DNA from: Anaerolineales bacterium
GTDB lineage: Bacteria; Chloroflexota; Anaerolineae; 4572-78; J111
DNA length: 64,000 bases
Assembly (NCBI GenBank): GCA_015075405.1
Contig: JABTUK010000001.1
Span: 1,302,001-1,366,000 of the forward strand
Direction: 5' to 3'
Positions 51,097-60,500 of this stretch are shown in pieces. A program made the translations under genes and the position numbers. Numbering within the stretch: the stretch's first letter is position 1; each line of letters begins with the position of its first letter. A model generated the notes under the pieces. It saw only the letters and a list, made by a program, of their open reading frames with translations, was not told where the DNA came from and did not search any database.

Positions 51097-52467
51097 TCAG
51101 TAAACGGCCGGTCGGGCTAAGCCCCATTCGTCGCTCGGTCCAACACCTTCTTTTATCAGCCGCTCGTTACTTCCATCCAATGAGAGGGCCGTAATCCGCC
51201 AGCCGCCGAAGGCATCGGTCCGTAGGTGGATTTCTTGACCGTCGGGACTGAAAACAGGGGTGGTATCAGAACCCGGCCGATTGGTGAGACGCAGTAACTC
51301 ATTGCTGGTCAATTCGAGACGATAAATTTCCCAGTCACCACTTCGCTGGGAGGCAAAGCTCAAAGCCTGCCCATCAGGCGATAAGGCCGGAAAACTATCA
51401 GTCTTATGAAAGGTTATTTGTTGTCCGGTCTTGCCATCCAGGTCAACTTGCCACAAGCCACAGCCAGGATTACAAGCTTTAATGATCAAACTTTGACTGT
51501 CAGGGTTCCAGGCTGGCTGCTCTCCGGCAAATTGATGAAGTAATCGGCCGTTGTCGGCGTCAATAATTATAACTTCATGAAACGATCTATCTGGCTGCCA
51601 AAACTCATAAGCCAGCATTGAACCATCAGAGGACCAGGCGATATTTTTAACGTGGTCCGTATTAACAAGCTGTCTGGGGTTTCCCCCTTGGGGATCAATC
51701 GTCCAGATACCTTCGCCTTGACGGTAGACTTCGCCCAATTCACCAATACCTGGCTCGCCAAAAAAGGCAATGGCTGCGCCGTTGGGGGACCAGGCGGGTG
51801 CGGCGGCATAACGGTGTAAATCATTAGTGATGGATTGGCCGGTAGAGGTGGCGATGCCCAGGCTGTGAGTTTGGCCATTGCTTTGCACAAAGATAACCGT
51901 AGCCATTCTGGGGGGAGTGATGGGAGTGGTAGTGGTTAGCGCAGGCGTTGATGAGGTGGTCGGTGCAGTAGTTACCGTCGCCGTAGAGGTGGCCGACGGT
52001 GTTAGTGTGGGCAAAGGCGTAGAAGTGACCGTAGGGGTGGCAGAAGGTGGTTGAGTTGACGTTATCGGTGGGGGCGGCGTATGAGTTGGCCGGGAGGTTG
52101 GTTTTATGACAGTAGGGGTAGGCGGCAAAGGAGTGACTGTTTGGGTAGGTTCAGCGGTGGGTGGTGTAGTTGGGGTTTCTGAAGGTTGACTGGCAAATTC
52201 TTTTGGTGCGGAAGTTGTCGAAAGAGTCAGGGTACTTTCTTGAACAGGAGAAGAGTTTGGCGGCTCGGTAGAAGTTTCTTTAGGTGTAGTCTCAAGTTGA
52301 TCATTCACCGGCTTTTGGGCTAACCCTCGTTGACGCTGAACCAGGTAATAAGCAGGAAGTAGACCAATTCCTAGAATAATGATGATCAGCAACAAGAACA
52401 AGATTATGTCCCGTTTAGTCAAGCCAAACAGGCCATATCGCGCTGGAGGACTGTTTTTTGGGGTCAT
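51097..52467 (-). CDS. Membrane-anchored propeller (PD40) at the end of the NTPase/kinase operon
   Basis: A 456-residue protein: a cytoplasmic N-terminus, one transmembrane helix (IILFLLLIIIILGIGLLPAY, about 20-40), a Thr/Pro/Ser-rich linker (about 50-170) and a PD40/TolB-like propeller with repeats AWSPNGAAIAF, AWSSDGSMLAY, PALSPDGQALSF and PVFSPDGQEIHL. It would place a sensor or scaffold outside the membrane. Its start is 17 bp from the original stop codon of the kinase gene (52484-52486), showing that it belonged to the same transcript before the insertion sequence arrived. Confidence 0.85.
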   Translation of the reverse strand: MTPKNSPPARYGLFGLTKRDIILFLLLIIIILGIGLLPAYYLVQRQRGLAQKPVNDQLETTPKETSTEPPNSSPVQESTLTLSTTSAPKEFASQPSETPTTPPTAEPTQTVTPLPPTPTVIKPTSRPTHTPPPPITSTQPPSATPTVTSTPLPTLTPSATSTATVTTAPTTSSTPALTTTTPITPPRMATVIFVQSNGQTHSLGIATSTGQSITNDLHRYAAAPAWSPNGAAIAFFGEPGIGELGEVYRQGEGIWTIDPQGGNPRQLVNTDHVKNIAWSSDGSMLAYEFWQPDRSFHEVIIIDADNGRLLHQFAGEQPAWNPDSQSLIIKACNPGCGLWQVDLDGKTGQQITFHKTDSFPALSPDGQALSFASQRSGDWEIYRLELTSNELLRLTNRPGSDTTPVFSPDGQEIHLRTDAFGGWRITALSLDGSNERLIKEGVGPSDEWGLARPAVY

Positions 52468-52483
52468 TTAACAAGACAAAATC

Positions 52484-52680
52484 TTAAATAGATTTCAATT
52501 GGTCTTTGAATTGATCATATTGTTGCGGGTTACGTTTTTTTACCAAGATTAACAGTTCCTCCATTTGTTTTTGACGTTGGCAATAACCCAAGAGAGTCAG
52601 GGTTTTCTGTATTTTGCTCATACCTGCTGTAAAAGAATCGTAAACCTGTCGAAAATGATCGAAGCAAAGAACATTAACTT
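52484..52680 (-). pseudogene. Detached C-terminal half of the kinase's effector-associated domain
   Basis: Reading on the minus strand gives VNVLCFDHFRQVYDSFTAGM, then SKIQKTLTLLGYCQRQKQME and ELLILVKKRNPQQYDQFKDQ with a stop at 52484-52486. The order (acidic CFDxF, YxxF, then LLxYCxR...ELLxxVKxxNP) is that of bacterial effector-associated domains, small alpha-helical adaptor domains. It joins exactly to the SIRELLIAAFDDDELN start found at the end of the kinase ORF across the insertion sequence. Confidence 0.75.
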
Positions 52681-54488
52681 GTCTTTCGACAAATTTTTGA
52701 CCTTAAAAACCGAATTGAGTTAAACTTGTGCCACTATGGCAGAAGTAGACATCCAAACTGAACGGATCGATGACATACCCCTGTTGGTGGCTCAGCAGCA
52801 CCGCATGGGCCTTCCAGAAATTATTGATCGGGTAATTGAAGCGCATGGCAATCGACAAGGGCTGAGTATAGGCTGGACGGTGGTCGGCTGGTTGAGCTTT
52901 ATTTTGTCGGAGGCGGATCATCGGCTGAGTTTTGTCGAGCCGTGGGCGACTAGCCGGTTGAGTAGTTTGCAGAACTTGCTGCCTGGCTTGGAGGCGGCGA
53001 GTGACTTTTCGGATGACCGGTTGGGTGATGTGCTGCGGTACTTGAGTGATGACGTAGCTTGGAGCCAGATCGAACAACAACTGGGCGAACATCTGGTCCG
53101 GGCGTATCAATTGCCGAGTGAGCAAGTCCGGCTGGATAGTACCAGCGCGGCGGTTTATCATGACCCGGCCGAGGGGAGCTTGTTTGCCTACGGGGTGAGC
53201 AAGGATCATCGGCCGGACCTGGCCCAGTTTAAGGTGATGTTGGGAGCGTTGGACCCGCTGGGCTTGCCTCTGGCGACCTTGATTGTGGGGGGCAATCGGG
53301 CCGATGACAGCCTGTACCTGCCGGTCTGGCAACAAGTGCGCACCGTTTTGAACCGAACCGGCTTGTTGTACATCGGGGACAGCAAAATGGAAGCGCTGCT
53401 GACCCGGGCGACGCTGGCCCATGAGGGTGATTACTACCTGACCCCCTTGAGCCTGAAAGGCCAACAAGCCGAGTTGTTGAACCAGTTGCTGGAACCGGTC
53501 TGGTCCAAGGAGCAAACGCTGACCGATGTCGTTGACCCGGATGGCGATGAGGACCAGCCTCGGCTGCTGGCGCAAGGCTACGAGACCAGCCGTAGCCAAA
53601 CGGCTGTGGTTAAGGAGCAAGTGGTGACCTGGTCGGAACGGGTGTTGGTCATCTATTCGCCCAGCTGGGCCCAACAAGGCCAGCAGGGCTTGACCAAACG
53701 GTTGGCTCACGCCGAAGCCAAGCTGCGGGCCTTGACCCCGCCACCGGGTCGGGGCAAACACCAATGGACCGAGTTGGGCCCGTTGCAGGCTGAAGCCGAG
53801 GCTATTTTGGAGAGCCATCGGGTCAAGGGGTTGCTTCAGGTGACCTACCAGCGCCTTGAAAGCGTCCGTCAGCGGCGCAAGTACAAAGACCGCCCGGCTG
53901 AGACCGAGGTCAAAGTCCGTTATGAACTTAAGATCAGTCGCCAGGAAACAGCGGTGGCTGAGGCTCAGCGGCACTTGGGCTGGCGCTTGTATGTCACCAA
54001 TGCGCCCACCACCGACTTGTCCCTGGCCCAGGCCGTCCTGGCTTATCGCGGCAGTCCCCAAATTGAGCACGATTTCTCTCGCTTGAAAGGCCGACCGTTG
54101 GGGCTGCGGCCGGTCTATCTGAAACGGGAAGATCATCTGCAAGGACTGGTCCGGCTCTTGACCCTGGCCTTGATGGTCTTGACCCTGGTTGAGTTTGTGG
54201 TCCGGCGTAACTTGGTCGCCCAACCCGAACCGTTGGTCGGATTGTACCCAGGCAACCCAACCCGAGCCACCGCCCGTCCAACCACGGAGCGGCTGTTGCA
54301 CGCTTTCCAAAATGTGACCTTGACCCTGGTGCAATTGCCCCATCAGACCATTAAACACGTGACACCTTTATCGCCGTTACAAATTCGGATCTTAACTCTG
54401 CTTGACTTACCAATTTCAATTTACACCGACTTGGCTGTGGCTTCTGCTCCAATTCCGCCATAGCCTCTCAATTTTTATCGAAAGATGA
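52680..54488 (+). mobile_element. DDE insertion sequence (about 1.8 kb) inserted in the kinase gene
   Basis: Left end TCTTTCGACAAATTTTTGA (52682-) and right end, in reverse complement, ATCTTTCGATAAAAATTGAG pair imperfectly as terminal repeats. Flanking sequences ACATTAACT (52671-52679) and GCATTAAGT (54489-54497) look like an aged 9-bp target duplication. It encodes one long transposase. Boundaries are good to a few bases. Confidence 0.78.
52736..54463 (+). CDS. IS1634/IS4-like DDE transposase
   Basis: A 575-residue transposase. Acidic residues of the DDE triad appear in RLDSTSAAVYH, YIGDSKMEALL and SPQIEHDFSRLKGRP, with a long insertion between the second and third. The GDSKM and YRGSPQIEHDFSRLK features fit the IS1634 branch of the IS4 superfamily. 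The frame is intact. The ATG at 52736 lies 55 bp inside the left end. On the opposite strand a long antisense ORF exists but is only a shadow. Confidence 0.88.
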   Translation: MAEVDIQTERIDDIPLLVAQQHRMGLPEIIDRVIEAHGNRQGLSIGWTVVGWLSFILSEADHRLSFVEPWATSRLSSLQNLLPGLEAASDFSDDRLGDVLRYLSDDVAWSQIEQQLGEHLVRAYQLPSEQVRLDSTSAAVYHDPAEGSLFAYGVSKDHRPDLAQFKVMLGALDPLGLPLATLIVGGNRADDSLYLPVWQQVRTVLNRTGLLYIGDSKMEALLTRATLAHEGDYYLTPLSLKGQQAELLNQLLEPVWSKEQTLTDVVDPDGDEDQPRLLAQGYETSRSQTAVVKEQVVTWSERVLVIYSPSWAQQGQQGLTKRLAHAEAKLRALTPPPGRGKHQWTELGPLQAEAEAILESHRVKGLLQVTYQRLESVRQRRKYKDRPAETEVKVRYELKISRQETAVAEAQRHLGWRLYVTNAPTTDLSLAQAVLAYRGSPQIEHDFSRLKGRPLGLRPVYLKREDHLQGLVRLLTLALMVLTLVEFVVRRNLVAQPEPLVGLYPGNPTRATARPTTERLLHAFQNVTLTLVQLPHQTIKHVTPLSPLQIRILTLLDLPISIYTDLAVASAPIPP

Positions 54489-56788
54489 GCATTAAGTTCA
54501 TCATCATCGAAAGCTGCGATAAGCAACTCACGGATGGATGGAAGGTTGTATGTCTCGTCCAGGGAAGATGAAGCAGCGGCTCTTTTCTGTCTTTTAATCT
54601 CCCTGGTCTCAGTTTTGGTAGCCTTTGCCTCTGAAGATGGCGGGGATGCAACGGCGGTTTTTAGCGCCTCTACAAAGTGGGCGCCGCGTTGATAGCGATC
54701 ATCCGGGTTTTTAGCCAGAGCTTTTTGAAAAACTGGCTCAAAGTCGGTTGCTAAAGGAACATTAAGATCAACCAGAGAGAGGGGTGGAATTTTAACGATA
54801 TTACTCATCAAATCGAATTCGCTTGTGCCAGACCAGGGCACAACCCCGCTTAACATTTCAAAAGCAACCATAGCCAGGGAAAAAAGATCAGACCGGCCAT
54901 CAAGGGGTTTCTCGTCAATCTGCTCTGGCGACATGTAGAGGGGAGTGCCTTTCAAGCCGGTGCTCTCACTGGAATGAGAGTCTTTAATAATCTTGGCAAT
55001 ACCGAAATCGGTCAGTTTCAACCCATGGGCCGTGATGATCAGGTTGGCTGGTTTAATATCACGATGAATAATACCCTGCTTATGGGCGAAGTCGAGCGCG
55101 GCGGTAGCTTGTTCAATCAAGGTGATGATTTGCTCCAGGGATAGGCGTTTTTTTTCTTTAAGAAGATGAGCCAGAGTTTGGCCTTCCAGGTATTCCATCA
55201 CTAAATAAATTTGGTCATTAGTTTCGATAACATCGTAAACAGTAACAATGTGCCGGTGGTCTAATTGACAAGTCACTCGAGCCTCTTCCAAGAGGCGATG
55301 GCGGCTATCAACGGTAGCCATTGCTAGAGGGCTGTCTAGCCATTTAATAGCCACAGTGCGGTTTAGGCGAGTGTCAAAAGCCCGGTAAACTACGCCGCTT
55401 GTGCCACGCCCCACCTCTTTCTGCAATTCATACCGTGATTCAAGCACGCCCAATAGAGGCCCTGTTGAAGAGAAAGGAGGGGCAGAAAACATTTTTGGTC
55501 GAGTAGATCGCTTGCGTTTAACAAGCCCCTGGGCCTGCCTATCCAAAGTTAGGTGCGGGGCCAGATTAATAAATGTTTGCCAGGCCCGGCGAAGAGATTC
55601 CACCTCAAGAGCTTGATAATCATGGGCCAGTTTAGCTTCACTTTTAGTGGCGATTTCTTGAGCAATCCACCAGGCAAAGACAACTGAAAAAATTTGATAA
55701 ATCTCTCCTACTCTAGTAATGAGGCCCCGTTTGACTAAATCATCCAGATTGCGTTCATATTTTTGAAATAAATGCTGAATTTCCTGAGGGGTTATATCCA
55801 GGGACCAGGCCGAGTTTTCTGATAGCGGGGCCAGGATAATCAGAATCAATAGAGTTTGCTCCAGAGGGGACGAGTTCCCCCAAAAACTGGGAAAATAGTG
55901 GTGGTCAGCCTCCCCTTTAAAGGTTTCAACAACCTGTTTATAGGCTTGGGGGTTGAGCGGGCCCTGACTACGCGCTTCAAAAAGATGAAAGCCGGCCATT
56001 TGCAGCAGCCCTGGATGCGCGCCGGCCATGCGCTGCAAAAAATTGGTTTCATTCTGACCAAAAGTTATGTGGGGGTAAGGGCGGAGGGCTTGCGCCAACA
56101 GCGCCTCAATTTCATTGGCTGTAAAGAGGGGTAAAGACTCAAAGTGGAAGTTGTTATAGAATTTTGAGTCGGGCCGATCTTTGACGATATCATAACATTC
56201 CAGATCAAGGTGTTGGCGGGTAGCGGTCAACATAGTTAACGCCCCTTCCGGCAGGTTGGTCAGGGCGCGCAGGCCGGCCAGGAAATAGCCTACCACATCG
56301 GGAGAGGTTTCGGCAGCCCCAATTTTGACAATGCGGGTAAAACTGTCCAGCATAAGGACTACGGTAAATCCCTCCCGGCTTAACCATTTGAGGAGACGGC
56401 CGATATCGAGGGTATCAATCTCTGGCTGGCCGCTAAGCGCGTCAATCCGTTCCAAGAGAGTGGGGCCGTATTGAGTCTCCTTCAACAGTTCCAAAACCCG
56501 CTGCCAGAAATGAGTTGGTGTAAATTCTTTGATAGTCTGGCAATCAAGATACAGAAAGATGTTGCGGGTATGGGGTTGGCCCCATTGTTTCTCTTGAGCC
56601 AGATGCATCAAATAGCGCAGCAAAGAGGTTTTGCCCATACCCTGCTCACCGCTGATAGCCAGATTGTTGCGAACAGAGCCGGCCAGCCGAGAGCGGCAGC
56701 GTCTGATGATGTCTTCACGCCCAACGAATAAAGCAGGGGGCAGGGGCCGATTGTAGATGAAAGGGTTGATGATATCTGCTGGTTCCAT
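54416..56788 (-). CDS. AAA/STAND-type ATPase fused to a Ser/Thr protein kinase, C-terminal EAD cut by an IS
   Basis: A 790-residue protein. The N-terminal P-loop ATPase (LFVGREDIIRRCRSRL; Walker A GEQGMGKTSLL; Walker B VVLMLDSF) continues with winged-helix-like segments to about 430. A complete Hanks-type kinase follows (about 447-715): GRGTSGVVY loop, Lys in VAIKWL, HRDIKPANL catalytic loop, DFGIAK and GTPLYMSPEQ. A basic linker leads to LPSIRELLIAAFDDDELNAH, the first helix of an effector-associated domain; the last 20 or so residues (IKIERLWRNWSRSHSQ...) come from the inserted element. The rest of the domain survives at 52484-52680. The protein has no membrane segment. It should phosphorylate proteins in response to ATPase-domain signalling and, when intact, recruit EAD partners. 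Confidence 0.88.
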   Translation of the reverse strand: MEPADIINPFIYNRPLPPALFVGREDIIRRCRSRLAGSVRNNLAISGEQGMGKTSLLRYLMHLAQEKQWGQPHTRNIFLYLDCQTIKEFTPTHFWQRVLELLKETQYGPTLLERIDALSGQPEIDTLDIGRLLKWLSREGFTVVLMLDSFTRIVKIGAAETSPDVVGYFLAGLRALTNLPEGALTMLTATRQHLDLECYDIVKDRPDSKFYNNFHFESLPLFTANEIEALLAQALRPYPHITFGQNETNFLQRMAGAHPGLLQMAGFHLFEARSQGPLNPQAYKQVVETFKGEADHHYFPSFWGNSSPLEQTLLILIILAPLSENSAWSLDITPQEIQHLFQKYERNLDDLVKRGLITRVGEIYQIFSVVFAWWIAQEIATKSEAKLAHDYQALEVESLRRAWQTFINLAPHLTLDRQAQGLVKRKRSTRPKMFSAPPFSSTGPLLGVLESRYELQKEVGRGTSGVVYRAFDTRLNRTVAIKWLDSPLAMATVDSRHRLLEEARVTCQLDHRHIVTVYDVIETNDQIYLVMEYLEGQTLAHLLKEKKRLSLEQIITLIEQATAALDFAHKQGIIHRDIKPANLIITAHGLKLTDFGIAKIIKDSHSSESTGLKGTPLYMSPEQIDEKPLDGRSDLFSLAMVAFEMLSGVVPWSGTSEFDLMSNIVKIPPLSLVDLNVPLATDFEPVFQKALAKNPDDRYQRGAHFVEALKTAVASPPSSEAKATKTETREIKRQKRAAASSSLDETYNLPSIRELLIAAFDDDELNAHLSIKIERLWRNWSRSHSQVGVN

Positions 56789-56809
56789 GGGGTTACCTGT
56801 TTCGTCTCG

Positions 56810-57544
56810 TTATAAGTTAAACCAAAGATATAGGAGTATCAAGGTATAAACGAGCAATACCAGAGCTAAAATAGCTCCCAAGGTGTAAGTTATTTTCTGG
56901 AAGCGTTGCTTTTCCCAGGTCAAGGTATCCATAAGTTGTTTTTCCCGTTCTTTTTTGGCCTGGTCGGTGGTCTCCACGGCCGTCAGGACTTTTGAAATAG
57001 TTTCCAGCCATTCCTGAAGTTCGCTCTCACCAAGTCGCAACTCGCGCACGCGTTCAATAATCTGGCGCAGTAAGGGCCATTTACTGTTGTCGGCATGCTG
57101 GGACATGTTGACCCGCACTTTCTTTGAAATTTCAGCTTTGAGTTTATCAGGATTGGTTTGCTCATGCTGCATCAAGGCATCAAAAATCTGGAAACTCTCA
57201 TCGAGATTTTCTTGTCCTAAAAGAAAGTCAGCCTGTTCTAACGAAAGATTGCGTTGCCAGGTATGAGTTTCATCGTTATCTAAGGCAAAATGGTCAAGTA
57301 AGCTAAGGGCCTCATGGGCCAACTGCCAATCAGGTTCATCTTGTTTGGCAATTTGCTCACTATACTGTTTCACTGCCTCACGAATTTTGGCTTCTCGTTC
57401 AGGGTGTGACCCTGGAACCTCTAAAGCTTGTTTGTAGAGCTCTTTAGCTTTGTTTAAGTTATTGGTTGCCAAAGCTTGTTGGGCATCGGTGAGCAAGTTA
57501 TCAACATATAGAGCAGCAGTGGATAATTCGTGGGTTTGTGGCAT
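56810..57544 (-). CDS. Tail-anchored helical-repeat protein
   Basis: A 244-residue protein with TPR-like helices in its first 120 residues (AQQALATNNLNKAKELYKQA is a good TPR match), a charged coiled segment to about 215 and a single C-terminal transmembrane helix (ILALVLLVYTLILLYLWF). This gives a cytosolic adaptor held at the membrane. Its sequence resembles pieces of the long upstream protein (NLNKAKELYKQAL; WQLAHEALSLLDHF resembles WPAAHQALASLQDL), so it may have arisen from it or bind it. It lies 21 bp before the kinase gene and 39 bp after the large ATPase gene; GGAGG precedes its ATG. Confidence 0.8.
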   Translation of the reverse strand: MPQTHELSTAALYVDNLLTDAQQALATNNLNKAKELYKQALEVPGSHPEREAKIREAVKQYSEQIAKQDEPDWQLAHEALSLLDHFALDNDETHTWQRNLSLEQADFLLGQENLDESFQIFDALMQHEQTNPDKLKAEISKKVRVNMSQHADNSKWPLLRQIIERVRELRLGESELQEWLETISKVLTAVETTDQAKKEREKQLMDTLTWEKQRFQKITYTLGAILALVLLVYTLILLYLWFNL

Positions 57545-57583
57545 TAGGGAACACCTCCTGATATAATGATCTTTAAATTGGCG

Positions 57584-60500
57584 CTAATTTGCAGGCTGAT
57601 CAATTAGCGTCAATTCAAGGGCTAATTTGAGAACCTCTCGCCCTTCCTCTGGTAAATTAAGTTCGACACGAATTGATTGGCTAAGCTCCGTAAGCTCTTT
57701 ACTGACCCATTGGCGCACAGCAGGAGTCTCTACAGTTATCTTACCCAAATGTTCCAAAGCATCTCTGGCTAAGGTCCAGGTATCTACTCTAACCCGAGAT
57801 TTCCAATACCGATGCGTAATCGCTTGAATCTGGCTCAGCGGCCAGGGCGGCTCCATAGCTTCAGGACTCATCAGCAGGGCAAAAGCGGCCTCCACTTTGT
57901 CCTCCTGAAAGAGGAGATACTCGATATTCTGTAGGGTCAGGGTACGGCGCGACTCTGAAACCTCGTTATTCTTAAGCCCCAGGTCTTGCAAACTGGCCAG
58001 GGCTTGATGGGCAGCCGGCCAGTTCGGAGGGGGTTGGATCAAACGGTCACTATGACGTTTTAAATCCTGGCGAATTTTGTCGGCCCGGTTAAGGTAATCG
58101 TGAGATTTTTTCTGGAGTGCCTCTCGATAAATAGCGAGGGCCTTATTCAGTCCATCCTCTACTCCATCTTCAGCCAAATGCTGCCGGGCATAGGCTAATT
58201 GCGTTTCAAGCAGATCTTGCTCAATCTGATCTTCTGAAACCTGCTGTTGTTTAGGCGTTTTCTTAAGGGCTTCATCATACTGCTTTAAGGCTTCCGGCCA
58301 CCGGTTTTGATTTTGCAACACCTGCCCCCACTGCCAGTAAGCATCAACTTGCCAGCCAATAATTTCGCTATCGTGGGGAATGAGGTCATCCAAATAGGCC
58401 AGTGCGTCGGTAGCCAATGGCCAAGCTTTGTCATGCAGCCAGTTCTGTCCAAAGTTATGGTACACCAGAGTTTTAACCTGATTTATAGTGTTGGGCCAGG
58501 TAGTGTAGGGGGCTTTGCGCCCGTTTAACTCCTCCTTCAATTTTTTCAAGCAAGCGAAGGCATTGGACAAATTCCGTTCTCTCAGCCATGTTTGCGCTTC
58601 AGCCAAAGTCAAATCTCGGCGCCAAGTGGCAAAAAGGGTTTTGTAATCATCCGTAGGGTTGGGATACAGGGCATCAAGCTGAGCCAGCAGGTGATCCACC
58701 CGCGGCCACTGTTTAGCCTTGGCCAATCTTTCAAAGGCATGGCGGTACAGGGTTTGGTTGATTTTGTCCTCGTCTGTAGCAGTACGTTCGTCAATCTCCT
58801 TCAGGATATTTTGATACCATTCAACAGCTTGGTCAACAGCAGAAGTTTCAGAGCCGCAAGGGTCGCCTTCTAGAAAAATCTGAGCCAGTTCCAGAGCCAC
58901 CTCGATATAATGAGCAGCCAGTTCGGAACTTTTCGGTTCACGGGCTTCACGGGTCCATTTCAGGCCTTTATAAAACTCTTTGGCTGCATCGGTTAATTTA
59001 CCCTCTGCTTTCAAGAATTTACCATATTCCTCCAGGCCAGCCACTAACCAATTCAAGGCTTGCTGATCTCGCACCCCCTGGCGGTCGCCAGGCAGAAATT
59101 CGTAAAGTTGTTCCAACGCTGAAATAGCCTTTGGCCAGCCCTTTCGGCTGCCACGACGTTTGTCACTGTAATCAAAGATAAGATTTTTGACCGCGCCTTC
59201 TGGCCAGGGCGGGGGCATCTGGCGGAGTTGATTAAAGGTTTCGGCTATCTGATCGTTATCCAGTAAGGCTTGGGCATAGGCCAGCAGTACCCGCTGGATA
59301 GCCCCATCTTCACGCGGGTCTGGTTGAGTACGGTCATCAGGGGCAGGCAGGTCGAGGCTTTTTAGCTTTTTCAGGGCCAATCGGGCTTCGTCCCAATTTT
59401 TCTGATACAACATGCGCTCGCTGTAATGACGCAGGTCGTGGCTGATGCTTTTTTTAGGATCAAAGCTCTGGCAGGCCACGCTGAGGGCTTCTTCGTAGGT
59501 CTGAATGGCCGAGATCAGGTCATTATGGGCCAGGTGAGCCTGCCCCAAAGCAAGCCTGACTTTGATTAACTCTTCAGCCCAAGCATCAAGGGTGTCTAAC
59601 TTTAACTCTGGGGTTTTAGCGGTATCATAACCGGCCTGAATGACGGCAATTTCTGCCTGTAGGTGTTCTATCAACAGCTCCAGTTCTTCTACCGGCACGG
59701 CGATGGGTTTAACAGCCTCATGCTTACCTCTAATGAAATCAAGCTTCTCCCGATTTAACTCATCGAGCGCATGGGTCATCTCTTGAGCGTCGTCGGCCGG
59801 AGACAACCACACCCGCAGCCTTTCTAGTGTTACTTTAGCTTCTTTATCCCAACAATCCCGACCGGCGTAGAGGCGGCTAAAAGTATAAGCCCTATTTCTA
59901 ATCTGTTGGCGCTCCGTTTCACTGACCTGAGTTTTAAGAGGATCAAGAATGTCAAAGGCCCGGTGCGGTTCGTCACCTTTGAACATCAAATGAGCTTTTT
60001 GAATATCTCGGTCAATAATCTCCTTACGAGTTTCAGGGTCGCCAACGCCCAAATCTAAGATGGCTTCCTGGGCGCGCCTGTTCAAGTCCCATTCTTCTTT
60101 GACCCACTGGCTATCACTAAAAGCCTGTAACTTGTCTCGAATATCACCTTTCACGGTTTCGGGCGGCGCCGACAAGCGAAGTGTTTGCCTAAAAAGCTCG
60201 ATGGCTTCATCCAGATTGTTCCGGTTCAGGCTGGCTTGGGCTTGAGTCAGGCCAATCTTGGCAGCCAGATTGCAGACCTGATGGCGTAACCCTGCCGGTT
60301 CTATGGTTGGAGGAGTTTCAGCCTCGGCCATAAGATCGAGCCAGGGTGTTTCCGGAGGCGCAACGGCTTCATCCAGGATTTCTTGGCATAGTTTATGGGC
60401 CTTTTGAGCTGGTTCGCTGTCCGGTTTATCTTCGGAGAAGAGCGCTTCGGCCCAGCGGAACAGCCAATTGGCATACCAGTAAGTTGGCTCAGGGTCTTGA

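Noticed and set aside
52703..54358. A 551-codon ORF antisense to the IS transposase
   Set aside because: It mirrors the transposase codon pattern, is rich in Gln/Arg low-complexity sequence and lacks any recognisable motif or ribosome site.
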